Positions 21,350-32,035 of a DNA stretch of 64,000 nt are shown piece by piece. Origin of the DNA: Amanita rubescens (Eukaryota > Basidiomycota > Agaricomycetes > Agaricales > Amanitaceae). The stretch's first letter is position 1; each line of letters begins with the position of its first letter. Under the pieces are notes generated by a model. That model saw only the letters and a program-made list of their open reading frames with translations, did not search any database and had not been told where the DNA came from. The position numbers were made by a program, and so were the translations under genes. The stretch is from positions 372,001 to 436,000 of the forward strand of contig WION01000010.1 in NCBI GenBank assembly GCA_015039365.1. Reading direction: 5' to 3'.

Positions 21350-23504
21350 AACCATGTCCTCCCCCATTAACAACCCATCCGCCGCTGCTACTCCAGCCGC
21401 TTCAACAGTCGACGAGGAAACCGTCCCTCCGACCCCTTCTAGGGAGGAATCCCCCGCACCATTGCCAATTCCTCCTCCTACCTGTATGTTACATTATATA
21501 TCCATCGGCACAGAATGGTTCCCTATAATTCCTTCTGACGAGGAATTCGTACCCCGAAATGAAGATTCTTCATCTTCTGACTCATCCTATACCTTCCCAT
21601 CATCAAACACTTCTACGATAGAAGAACTAATGCGAAACATCACAGATATGGGGAACGCTATTCTCCCTAACACTCCTGTGCCACCTGAAATGCAGGAAAT
21701 GGTAGCTCAAGTATTCGCCACCAGAGACCAAATGGTCATCACCTACGCACGCGGACCACGTCCTGACACCACCCCTGAGGATATCCGGATAATGCGAGAA
21801 GGACTACTCATGTTCAATGCCACCGCTTTTACCCTGGGAGTTCCTCCCATTGATGAAGAACTCGTCGACGACTACCTTGAAAGGGCAAGAACCATCGCCG
21901 CCACCAATGCTGCAACTACTGCCGCCATCTCTGCCGCCGCTAATGCTGTTGCCGCCGAAATCGATACCATCACCATTAATGCTGCTATCGATGACGAGAT
22001 CAATCAAAGACTTGTCAATCCCATCTCGATCCCTATTGTCTTCCCAGAAGACACTCCATCGCCAAGGCCCCTTTACACCCCGTTGGATTTAATGAGGGAA
22101 ACCCACGCTCGATCCATGAGCCCAGTACCTAGACTCCCTGCCGAAGGACCTATTCCTAGGTTCTATTTCCAGCATGCCTCTGTCAATGACGACAACTTTA
22201 ACGTGCCCGCACCCGACATTCCCGCTATAAACGTCATCTTGACACATTACGCCATCCCCTCCTTCATCGATCCAATAATTCGACGAGCCTTTTACCGAAT
22301 CTGGACGCTCTTCACGTCCTGGACCTTTGCCAACAACTATCTATTCATCTTAAATAGATATGTTCGCCCTGATCTGATGGCCCTCGTTAACGTCATCATT
22401 AATCTCACCCGTCGGTTCCGAGAACCACAACGTAACCGCTGGATCACTTTGATGATCTGGAATAATATTCATTGGTTTTGCGACCTACGAGGAGACGTAT
22501 ACCTCGAAGAAGCAACCCGTCTTACCACCGCCGGACATCGTCACCATTTCATCCAACCGACACGACAACCCGCTTTAGACACTGGCATGGCCTGGATGCA
22601 CGGACGCCCTGTATTTCCCCGCACTCCCGTCAATGCCACATTCGAACGAATTCGAACCCTTAGTGACCGACTCAACCCGATGATGACCCCTGATGGTTGG
22701 GACATAACTATATTACGACAACTACAAACGACGATTAACAATCTCGTGTGGAGGCACGATCGTAACCCTAATAGACCCAATGCCAGTAACGAATACCAAG
22801 ACGCCGCCGTCATCGCACTCCAAACAGGACATACAATTGAAGGACGCGATGTCCCTATCCTTGAAAACCCGACACGTCGCACCATCTTTCACCTGCACGG
22901 ACCTGATCCCTCAACTGAACGATTGGTATCATTCGAACCGAATAACCTAGCCTTCGAGGGAGAAGACATCCCTGGAACTCAAGGTTGTTACATGTGCGGA
23001 GCCCCGCATCACACTACCGAACACCATCAACGACGAGAAATACGCCGAGGACTGGTACATGAGGAAACCCCGCCTCCCACTTATCCAGACGCTATAACAC
23101 AATCATCGCTACCCACACCGTTTGAACAAATCCCTGAAAGACGAATTTCTACCGCTTCGCCTGCTACTACTATCGATTCCGCCCAACATGAACAAGGCGA
23201 ACCTTCCCCGCTTATCGAAAGAAGACGACGAGGGACAAATACTCGTCCTCCAGGCAACCGCTTCACTACTACTACTACTGGACCTCCACCATCACGACGA
23301 AACCTTGGAAACCGTCGAGGCCAATCCACACGAGGACAGTCGACACGACATGTCGCCACTATGACCGCCTCGAATACCCGAGAAGAGCGACCGACTCTTC
23401 AAGAACGACTTACTGACAACCGCCGCCGCCGTCGTCATCCCTGGCAAGGAAATGAAGACCCTTACACCTACGACAGCGATGCTGAACACAATCGTGACAC
23501 GTAG
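21294..23504 (+). CDS. Ty3-B ORF3, unknown function (736 aa)
   Basis: The frame starts with an ATG inside the end of pol (56-bp overlap); a second ATG at 21354 lies just after the pol stop. The N-terminal third is Pro/Ser/Ala-rich. A middle Trp-rich helical region (residues about 330-430) includes IWNNIHWFCDL. A zinc-knuckle-like motif, CYMCGAPHHTTEHH (C-x2-C-x3-H-x4-H), lies at about residues 565-578, followed by Arg-rich and acidic/Tyr ends (YTYDSDAEHN). No signal peptide or membrane segment is evident, so it is not a typical envelope. Family A has a broken counterpart with the same motif spacing (27550-29042). Ty3 elements often end with pol; a conserved third ORF suggests an accessory RNA- or DNA-binding protein. 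Confidence 0.75.
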   Translation: MELQQSSPLLVNHENAVLETMSSPINNPSAAATPAASTVDEETVPPTPSREESPAPLPIPPPTCMLHYISIGTEWFPIIPSDEEFVPRNEDSSSSDSSYTFPSSNTSTIEELMRNITDMGNAILPNTPVPPEMQEMVAQVFATRDQMVITYARGPRPDTTPEDIRIMREGLLMFNATAFTLGVPPIDEELVDDYLERARTIAATNAATTAAISAAANAVAAEIDTITINAAIDDEINQRLVNPISIPIVFPEDTPSPRPLYTPLDLMRETHARSMSPVPRLPAEGPIPRFYFQHASVNDDNFNVPAPDIPAINVILTHYAIPSFIDPIIRRAFYRIWTLFTSWTFANNYLFILNRYVRPDLMALVNVIINLTRRFREPQRNRWITLMIWNNIHWFCDLRGDVYLEEATRLTTAGHRHHFIQPTRQPALDTGMAWMHGRPVFPRTPVNATFERIRTLSDRLNPMMTPDGWDITILRQLQTTINNLVWRHDRNPNRPNASNEYQDAAVIALQTGHTIEGRDVPILENPTRRTIFHLHGPDPSTERLVSFEPNNLAFEGEDIPGTQGCYMCGAPHHTTEHHQRREIRRGLVHEETPPPTYPDAITQSSLPTPFEQIPERRISTASPATTIDSAQHEQGEPSPLIERRRRGTNTRPPGNRFTTTTTGPPPSRRNLGNRRGQSTRGQSTRHVATMTASNTREERPTLQERLTDNRRRRRHPWQGNEDPYTYDSDAEHNRDT

Positions 23505-23546
23505 TCACAAGTAAATTCAATATTCGGCGAATATTGGACTTCGTAT

Positions 23547-23561
23547 GTAGGAGAAGGGCTA
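23547..23561 (+). promoter_or_regulatory. Ty3-B polypurine tract
   Basis: GTAGGAGAAGGGCTA lies directly before the 3' LTR and would prime plus-strand DNA synthesis. Confidence 0.6.
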
Positions 23562-23990
23562 TGTTACAAACGTACGTCATGGCCTATCTTTTCTTATCTT
23601 ATCATCTATGTCATTCCTCCTATTTCATTATTTGCATATGCGTTCCTTCCGGAACATTCATCGTTTATCATATGCCAATTACTTTTATCACATGTATGTC
23701 GTTTTCACATGTTAACCGTTTCATTATCACATGTAACCGTTTTCATTATCACATGTGTATATACTTACCATATTTGCGTATGTACTTTGTACTATATAAA
23801 TCACGCAAATATATGACTAGACCTCAGTCTAGTTTTAACAGTCAAAATCTGTCTCGTTATCGTCTAAGTTCCCTAGAGGACTTATCCGATAACACTCTTA
23901 TTCTTTGAACGTTCTTAAGTGCCGGAACTCCCTTGAGGAACCTACGGTACCTGATAGGCTTGACTTATCAGTGAACGAACGAACGTAACA
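23562..23990 (+). repeat. Ty3-B 3' LTR (429 bp)
   Basis: Same ends and length as the 5' LTR, one base different. Followed by the duplicated target CTTCT. Confidence 0.95.
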
Positions 23991-24240
23991 CTTCTGGAAT
24001 CTGAGCAGCCAGCTCCAGACCAAAGTTGGGCTGTTCAATAATGCCCTGAGGTAAAACAGGCTGTCTGCGAAGCCTAGCCTGACTTCGGCAATTATCTGGA
24101 TCAGTCATATTCTCAATCTGATGCATCCTGGATGCAGTACGTGTATTTTGACACTCAGCTTCAGGAGTAGTAGGCCTAGACCTGTAAAAAACATGATAAA
24201 AGGACATAAGAACATAAGAGGACAGTATCAGAAGCAAATA
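23991..24240 (-). pseudogene. Helitron N-terminal fragment, upstream half
   Basis: This is the part of the Helitron frame to the right of Ty3-B (blocks AECQNTRTASRMHQIEN and RRQPVLPQGIIEQPNFG). It joins the 15493 side through one copy of CTTCT. From about 24185 a splice site or non-coding DNA may intervene. No catalytic motif is included. Confidence 0.6.
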
Positions 24241-24624
24241 AACATTTCACATACATTTTTGATGTAGATTTGAACTTTAAATGATGATCATGGAATGCAC
24301 CTTCCATTGTTAAGAGTGCTATCACTCATAAGTAAGCAGCCTGGCCTTTCATTTTTCTACCACATTAACATCATTTATAACAGCTCCAAGTGTGTGTACC
24401 ATAGCCCACTACCAGAAACTGTGGCATACTCTGGTATTTCAATTCACCCAAGAACACATCCTGGTTGACATGGTGGTGGGGTCAGTATCTGAACAAACAG
24501 TGATATTTTACATGATTCACCCATCTTAAGGATGGAAATCAGCCACATTCCTCATTATGCACATTCTTTCCCCACTCAAAAACATTGCAAGAGCAATCTT
24601 ACTACAAGGTCCCTTCAATCCTCA
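24241..24624. other. AT-rich stretch, nothing recognised
   Basis: No coding or repeat signal that I can support. Confidence 0.4.
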
Positions 24625-25633
24625 CAGGTCATTACACCCCCCCTTACCCATAGGAGTCTAGGATTCCTATAGGATTTGATACATATGGTTGTCAGCCATT
24701 TTGGCTGAGAAATTCTGCTTCATTCCAATGAGAGTCCTATTGGAGTTATTGGATTTGAATAGGAGTGAATAGGACTGGTCCTATGGGAGTTTGATAAGAC
24801 TTGAATAAGATTATGCATAAATACAGTAGACAGATGTGTAGTATTGCTATTTTGAGTATATATTTACATATATTTGAAAGTGGTAGGTGCCGTGGGCTCC
24901 ACTTCTGATGTTCCAAGGCTGAAATGAAGTGAAGGGTTCGGTCTTATACCAAAAAGGGGGGTTCGAAATTGCAGCTTGTAACGCATCACATTACGCACTT
25001 AAGCACTGGTAACTTCCAGTGCCAAATATGCCATCATAAATGATCCCCCTCAGGCTCAGATAAAAGTTCACCAGATGTTAATATCTTTATGTAATAAAAA
25101 AAAGGCCTCGGACTTGCTGTGCACAGCAGCAGCCCATATTACCCAAGTTTACATACCTCCAGAAACAGTGCTGGAAGCACCAAAACCCTCCTAAAAATCT
25201 AAAAAAATGTTGAAAAATACCCAAAAATTATGTATGCTAATAATTTGTGTTTGTTTATATTTGTTTGTAGGTTTGGTGGAAAATGCACAATATGCAGCTT
25301 GTTTCACCACATTTGTTGGGATGTTTGAGAATGGACATATGTGACTGGGTGTGTGTGACATGTTTGTGACATGCCTCAAACAATCTGCAAAAAATGCCTA
25401 AAAAATTGTGGCATCTCAAATGTGCAAGAATGAACATGCCAAACAAGACTAAATTCAAAAAGTCTTAAAATATGTGGAAAAATCAATGTGATTAGGCTCA
25501 TACATATATATTATAAGAACCACAATGCTATGTGGAAGCCAGCATTAGCAGTGGCCACTTTGCCATTGTCACATTTCCACTTGACACCTAAATTGTGAGA
25601 AAACTGGTACCTCCTGCTATGTATATAGCCTAG
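24625..25633 (-). mobile_element. hAT-1 fragment (CAGGTCATTACAC end)
   Basis: Begins CAGGTCATTACACCCCCC and follows the hAT-1 consensus to about 25633, where it is interrupted. Contains a SINE-like insert at 24913-25146. The opposite terminus is not attached. Confidence 0.65.
24913..25146 (+). repeat. SINE-like repeat, copy 2, inserted in hAT-1
   Basis: Uninterrupted hAT-1 copies read GATGTTTACATACC here. This copy has 234 extra bases beginning CCAAGGCTGAAATGAAG and ending CAGCCCATATTACCCAA, with GTT on both sides. GGTTCGAAATT at about 24965 resembles a Pol III box B. Head and tail both match copy 1 at 4480-4872. Confidence 0.65.
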
Positions 25634-25639
25634 TCTCTA

Positions 25640-25768
25640 TTGATTTCCCATACTTTGGCAGGGTGGGGGCACCCAGCCAGTGATTTTGATGATCTGTGCA
25701 TTATGTAAGATATCACATGTAGCCCATTTTGGTCATGTTACTATATTGGGCAAACATTTCTGATGAGC
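25640..25768. other. Junction between hAT-1 and LINE, unassigned
   Basis: Short sequence without a match to either neighbour. The 3' end of the LINE is not visible as a poly-A or simple repeat. Confidence 0.3.
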
Positions 25769-26315
25769 TCAACCCAATGGCCTCATGGTTGTTGGCGCAT
25801 TTTTAACATTAACTACACTGTTGTTTGTTGTGGGGGGATTGTAGACGCATACTAGCATGGATGTGCTGTTATCTAGTATCCATGTTAAGCGTAAAATTAG
25901 GAGGTTAGTGTCAAGACCCTCAGATGTAATAGTCAGTGAGGATTCGTCTATTAACATAGACACAGGTTTGAGTGTTAGGGAAGTAGGAGTGAGAGTTTAT
26001 GCATTCCCATTCTGTGTGATGAACAGGACCAAAGATGGGATCTCCTAATTCATCAGTGGTGCTGATGGTCTGTCTGATGTGTGAAAATAAAGCTTCCTGT
26101 ATGAATATAATTCCATGCTGTCGAGGTAAGATTCTAAAAGAGTGTGAGTATGTCGATGATTTTTGTGTACATTTTGAAAAAGAAAAGGGAGGGAAGTTAG
26201 GCCCAGATGAGGCAGCCCAGTTGTTACTGAGGGAGGTCATATTAACATTTGGTTGGCAATTTCTCCAGGTCGCCACTGTGAGCATCGCCGTAATTTTCAT
26301 TTGCATCATCATCAT
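25769..26315 (-). pseudogene. Tad1-like LINE ORF2, APE endonuclease fragment
   Basis: Minus-strand frames carry the start of an apurinic-type endonuclease of non-LTR retrotransposons: HGIIFIQEALFSHIRQTI, GDPIFGPVHHTEWECI and VYVNRRIL, then in another frame LLILRLTWILDNSTSMLVCVYN. The fragment covers only the N-terminal half of the nuclease; RT is absent. Stop codons and a frameshift near 25960 mark it as dead. The normal role is nicking target DNA to prime LINE reverse transcription. Confidence 0.65.
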
Positions 26316-26389
26316 CCAATGGATCTTTGTCCATTCTTCCAGCGCGGTTCATGAGAGTGTTGATGATTTTGGGTCCGAAGATGGACGTG

Positions 26390-27057
26390 CTAGTGCCAGG
26401 CAGGGGCGGCGTCATCAACGGTGACAATTTCATCACCATTGTTGTCAATGATTGTGGCAAACTGGTTAGATTTGTTTGGCCTGGTGACCATGGTGAAGCC
26501 TTCCTTATCCTTGATCAGGTGTGCGGGAATAGTGAACGTGAGTTTGGTGTTGTTGTGGGTGCTTTTGCCTTTGGTGGTTGTTCTGGTGTTGGAGGTCTTG
26601 GGCCTTTTGGATGACACTTGTAATTCCTGTAGGCGGTCAGCATTGTCAGCTCTTCATTTGGCCCAAAGGGCGCATATGGAATTCATGTCATTATGGGCTT
26701 TGAAATAAGGACAATTGGGTGAGTCAGCAAAGTGAGGGCTGCTGCAATTTACACAGTTGGGTACACAGAGTTTACCAGGGGATTTGGATTTGCATGTGTT
26801 GCAATGTTGTTTGTGTCTTTGGAAGGGATGGTCACCACCACATTTAGTGCAAGCGATGCGCTTGGAGTGGCACATGAAAGCACCATGGCCCCATTGTTGG
26901 CACATAATGCAACAGCGTACTGTGCTTTTCTGAACCCACTGTTTACAGGGTCTATGGAATCCCCAAAAGTTGATCATGGTTCCCATGAGTTTTTTACCTA
27001 TAGAGCCCTTTTCATCATCTATGACAGAGACTGAAACAAGGCCAGAGGCAGGGAGAG
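26390..27057 (-). pseudogene. LINE ORF1 C-terminal half with zinc knuckles
   Basis: The frame at 26986-26654 holds three Cys/His clusters: CIMCQQWGHGAFMC (CCHC), CTKCGGDHPFQRHKQHC and CVNCSSPHFADSPNC. This is the Gag-like RNA-binding end of Tad1-type ORF1. A following frame (26617-26390) is basic and Thr/Asn-rich. The gene is cut at 27057 by Ty3-A2 and continues at 34995. Confidence 0.65.
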
Positions 27058-27509
27058 TGTTACGAACTCGTTAATCTCAACCTAAGTTGCAACGGCAACT
27101 CTAGTCATGATTACAAGTCTTAAGTCAAACGTTAAGATTATAAGTTCAATACTAAGTCAAGACGTTGACTTAGGATCTGAGGACGATTGTGATAGATGAG
27201 TTAAGAGTAAGGTTATATTGCCAGACGACAATAAACAGCTAAGTCGAACTTAGGGTTCGACTCTAGAATACAAGTGGTACTTATACTAGCAAGTACAATG
27301 AGACGTACTAATTAATGTATAAAGGTAAGTATGAGAATAGGTATAAGGACGGCGTCATATGTGGAACAAGGGGATAGTATAGTAAGAAGCGAGCTTGTCC
27401 GTACGAATCGAGCATAAGGGGTGAGACGAGTATGGTAGGCACATAGAAGAATAAACATGTCTGACGTGTCATGTGAGCATAATGCGGGAGTCCGTACCGT
27501 GTTGTAACA
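27058..27509 (-). repeat. Ty3-A2 3' LTR (452 bp)
   Basis: Begins TGTTACGAACTCG and ends GTGTTGTAACA on the plus strand. Next to it the minus strand has the purine-rich CGTAGGGGAGAGCTAG, a polypurine tract, confirming the orientation. TATAAG on the minus strand (27285-27280) lies about 30 nt before AAGTTCGACTT. Confidence 0.9.
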
Positions 27510-27549
27510 CTAGCTCTCCCCTACGTTGTTGACCGCAACAACAAACTGT

Positions 27550-29042
27550 CTAAGTATTCATGTTGTGGGTAGCATTGTCTCCGTAGTCGTAGCTGTAAGT
27601 GCCATAGTCGTAGCAAGCATCATCGTCAGCTCCATCGCATTGTCGTCCATTGACGCATGCCTGACACTGTGATGTGTGGTGTTCCTTCTTCTTTCCCTTC
27701 TTCTTCGGCTGGCGAGGGCAGCGGCGTGTGGTAGCTGGGGTAGCTGGGGTAACTCGAGGATGTCCTTGCGTCTGAGTGGAAGGACCGGGCATTGGATTGC
27801 GTCGACGCGTGGCAGCATGTGGAGGTAGAGTAGGCATAGGAGGAATTGCAACAGCGAGATGGTGATCCTCAGAGGCATGTTTACCTCGGCAGTGGATGCA
27901 GCAATTGTAACGGTGGGGGCGGTTGTTGGCGGCATTGGTCATACTGCGGGTCGTAGGTCGTCGAGGAGGCGGAGGGTCGTTTCGTCGAGTAGTGGGGATA
28001 GGAATATTCCAGACTCCGTGGCGAATAACGGTGGTGGTGGGGGGTGATGGGGATTGATGAGCATGAGGAGCCTTCTTATCTCGTTTCGGTTCTTCCGTAG
28101 TGAGATCGCCTGTTGTACGGATTTGGCGATGAAGATCGAGATCGCTGATCGCATTATTGATCTGCGAAACGTTGTCACTAGTGAGCTGGAAGAGGGGAAC
28201 TCCATCTGCAAATTCGTTTGTTGTCCATTCGGTGTCCCCCTGGATACTTGACAGGAGGTCTCGGATCTTTCCGGTGAGGCACCAGATTTCTCTTGACTTA
28301 CGATCTGTCTCCATAATGCATCTAGTTGCTCGGTGTCTGTCAGGTGTAGCCTCGGTAGCGCGAAACCAATGGTAGTTGTACTGATCTCGGGCTTGATCGG
28401 CAAGAGTGGTGGCGGTTCAGAAATCCATGAGAAGTCGCCAGACTCGAGCTATCCTTTCTTGGTCAAAGTGATCGATCTGTAATCGCGCGGCATCACAGAT
28501 CAAAGTGACTCGGTCTCTAACCTTGGTGTAAGTAGTAACTCCGTGATAACTGAGGTAGAGATCGGGGGTGGTTCGTATGATGGGGCTAGCCATATCGCGG
28601 TGAGTCCCATCTGTACCGTGACTCTGGTCGTGGCTTCGAACAGTCTCTTTACGAGATTGAGTTGGAGTGTGACCGGCAAGTACCGTCTCTCTATGCAGGG
28701 TAATGCTAATGTCTTCAGCGTTTCTAGGTGGGATCGGTCGGCTAGTGCGATTTTCCTCAATTCGTCCAGGTACAGCCAGAGTTTCTGATGTTCCGACTTG
28801 GGTTTCCTGGGTTTCGGTGGGAGTGATTGGGATCGTCTGAGATGTCGTTTGATTGGGAGATCCGTGGGAAACATCAATGAAGTTGTTTGGGTCAACGTCT
28901 TCTTCGTCGGTGTCGGTGGTATGAAGAATGAGTCGAGGTCGGTAGGAGTCAGAGGGAGTGGGGAGTCAGGTGTCAGTGGTCTCTCCAGCATAAAATTCGG
29001 ACCAGGGGAAGTGCTGAACGGCGTTGGTAGTGTCGTTTCCAT
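27550..29042 (-). pseudogene. Ty3-A2 ORF3, broken
   Basis: Starts with an ATG at 29042, 25 bp beyond the pol stop, and ends near the polypurine tract, so it occupies the place of ORF3 in element B. It is now in three frames (29042-28500, 28500-28315, 28314-27550) with a TGA near 28420. The last part contains CCIHCRGKHASEDHH near 27900, with the same C-x2-C-x3-H-x4-H spacing as element B. A QYNYHWF block matches IHWF of element B, and the end is again acidic and Tyr-rich (YGTYSYDYGDNATHN). Function unknown; it was probably a nucleic-acid-binding accessory protein. Confidence 0.65.
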
Positions 29043-29066
29043 TCTGCATGGTTGTGAATGACGTTT

Positions 29067-32027
29067 TCAAATTTTCCTTCGTCTTTTATATTCTAGAAGG
29101 AGGTCTTCCATATGCGTCAAGTTATTTTCTGGTTCCCATGTGTTTTCGCTGGTGTCATAGCCTTTCCACTTTACAAGGAACTGTAATTTTCCTCTGAACT
29201 TGCGATGTGCAAGCAATGCTTCTACTTCGTATTCCTGTTCTCCTTTGATCAGATCAGGAGGGGGCCTTGTTTCAGTTGTTCCATGAAAGGAAGTCTCTTT
29301 GAACGGTGTTAGTAAGGCAGCGTGGAATACGTTATGGATTTTCCATTGTCTTGGCAGCGTGAGACGATATGTCACTGGTCCTAAGACTTCTTTGATGGAA
29401 AAGGGACCTTCTCGTTTAGGTGTGAGCTTTCTGCTCTGATAAGGAATCTTCAGGTTCCTAGACTCTAACCATACTTTGTCATTGACTTTGAACGGTTTAG
29501 TCTTTCTTGTTGTTCTTTCCATCATCTTAGCGCATGCTAGATCATGTGCAGCGAGTGCTTCTTCTCGTGCACGGAACAAGGAGTTGATGCGGTTATCAGC
29601 GGTTGGCGTGTTCGTCTTATTTGAGACAAGGGGAAGTGCAACCGGAGATGTTCCATACATCAATTGAAAGGGCAATTGTTTCAACGCTTCATGAGTGCGT
29701 GAATTATGCGCGAATTGTGCTATTGGTATCATCTTGTTCCAAGTATCTGGTTCATAGGCACAGAATATTCGGAGATAAGCTTCTAATTCGGCATTGTATC
29801 GCTCCATTTGTCCATCAGTTTGTGGATGGAAGGCGGTACTCATTTTGTGTTTGATCTTTAATGAGTCCATTATGCCATTAAAGACATGTGATGCGAAGTG
29901 TGGTCCTCGATCAGAGATCATGACGTCGGGTAAACCGAAGTTTTTGAATACATTCCGAATGTAGAGGTCGGCGGTTTTGTCGGTGGTGATAGTTTTGTTA
30001 CAAGGCATGAGAATTACTCCCTTTGTAAGTCCTTGATCGACCACGATAAAGATAGAATCAAAACCGTCACTTTGGGGTAAGTCAGTTATGAAATCCATAG
30101 TTATTTGTTGGAAGGGTCGGTGTGCGTGCGACTTGATTGGCATTAGAGGTGCGGCGGTAGGGTGAGTATTTGATTTCATTTGTTGACATGCCGTGCATCC
30201 ATCAATAAACTGTTTAACCATTTTAGACATCAATGGCCACCAGTAATATTCCTTTAATAAGGCAAGTGTTTTGAAGAAACCGGGGTGTCCGCTTGTTGGT
30301 GATTCATGAAAATCCTTAATAATATCTCAGCGAAGATCGGTATTAGGAGGGATAAAGGATTTCCCTTTGTATAGGATTAATTCATCGTCAAGGGTCCAAT
30401 CAGAAAGGGCTGTGCGTAAAGGCGGCGTTCCTTTTTCTTTTAGACATTTCTTGATTGATTGAGCAAATTCATCTTTGACAGTTATTTCTATTGCTCTGTC
30501 ACGGAGATCTTCGGCGATCGTGCGAACAAAGAGTTCTTTTGGGAGCATCGTTATTAACTCTTCTGGTTCGTTTTTTGTCATGTGATCGGGTCGGCGGGAT
30601 AAGGCGTCCGCTATTATTAGTTTTGCTCCAGGAATGTGGGTTAATTTAATATTAAATCAAGACAAGTCATTCCACCATCGTGCTTGGCGGTTTGTAAGAC
30701 GTTGTGGTTCTCGATAATAGAGTAGATTCTTATGGTCACAATGAATAATGACAGGGTGTTCTGCTCCTTCAAGCAGGTATCTCCATTCGTTATAAAGAGT
30801 GTAATAGATGGCGAATAATTCTCGGTCATAGATTTGCCATCGTGTCTCAGTCGGCGTTAGTGCGTGGGATAGGTATCCACATGGGTGTAAGTCGCCATTG
30901 TCATCTTTTTGCATGAGAACTGCTCCGATAGCACGGTCTGATGCATCCATTTGTAGAATAAAGGGTTTGTTAACATCGGGCATCATTAAGACCGGTGTGG
31001 ATGTGAAGTGTTCTTTTAATAGATCAAATGCGACTTGGCATTCAGCGGTCCATGTCCATAGTTTATTTTTCTTCGTTAAGTCGTGCAGGGGTCGTGCAAG
31101 GTGGGCGAATCTGAAAATAAACCTTCAATAGTAATTTCCAAATCCTAAAAAGGATCTAACTTGTTTAACGGTAGAAGGGGTTGGCCAGTCCCTGATTCCG
31201 GCAAGTTTGATTGGGTCCATTTTTATTGTATTTTTGGATATGACGGTGCCTAGAAAATCAACTTCTTTGGCAGCGAATTTACACTTTTCAAGCTTGAGGT
31301 AAAGATCGTGTTTCTGTAATCGTTCAAGTACTTGTTTTGTTCGAATCTCGAGTTCTTCTTTAGTGCGCGTGTGTATTAGCATGTCATCCATATAGATGAC
31401 GAGCCATCCTTTTTCCATAAAATCCCTGAAATAATCGTCCATCATAGCTTGAAATGTTGCTGGTGAATTTCGTAATCCAAAGAACATAACGTTAGGTTCA
31501 AATAAACCTCGATTGGTGATAAAGGTGGCTTTCCATCTGTCAGATTCCTTGATTTGAACGTTATTATATCCCCAACGGATATCCAATTTCGTAAAATATT
31601 CCGAATCTTTGAGTTTGATCATAAGATCGGAGATAAGGGGTAGTGGATATGTGTTTGGTTTAGTGTATTCGTTCAAATATCGATAATCTTGGCAGGGTCA
31701 TAGTTTTTGTGCTTCTTTCTTTTCTACAAAGAAAGGTGATGCCTGCGGCGATTTCGACGGTCTGATGTAGCCTTTTTCAACATGTTCTTTGATCCATTCA
31801 TCCAGTGTATTCTGCTGTTTCGGAGATAAGGGATAGATTTTTCCTCTTTTTGGTATGAAATCATCGCGAAGTTCTATCTGGTGATCCCAAGATCGGCTTT
31901 CTGGGAATCGTTCACTTGCTTTTTTCTCGAATACATCTTTCCATGCCGAGTATTCAGGAGGGAGCGTGTAAACCTCCTCTGTTTGATGGTACTTGTGTTC
32001 CATTTGTTCAGCTGGTGTATATCGTGC
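29067..32027 (-). pseudogene. Ty3-A2 pol: RT, RNase H, integrase, chromodomain
   Basis: Integrase and chromodomain are intact (30233-29067): CTACQQMK, MDFITDL, MISDRGPHF, HPQTDGQMERYN and, near the end, LQFLVKWKGYDTSENTWEPE. RNase H lies at 30986-30657 and RT at 31676-31125 with [14 protein letters not shown] and YMDDMLIH. Four or more nonsense codons separate these blocks, including TGA at 31125-31127 (CGA in copy A1) and at 31698-31700 (TGA in both copies). The frame continues on the far side of the hAT-1 insert. Confidence 0.85.
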
Positions 32028-32035
32028 GATAGTTA

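Larger units (their letters stand above)
15494..23990 (+). mobile_element. Full-length Ty3 chromovirus, element B (8497 bp)
   Basis: Both LTRs, PBS, extended gag, pol with chromodomain, a third ORF and a polypurine tract are present. The target duplication CTTCT lies at 15489-15493 and 23991-23995. The LTRs differ at one of 429 positions by eye, so insertion was recent. One nonsense codon in pol (18713-18715) is the only clear lesion. Confidence 0.95.

Noticed and set aside
23081..23359. Minus-strand ORFs over Ty3-B ORF3
   Set aside because: Shadows of the long plus-strand frame in GC-rich repeat-like codons.
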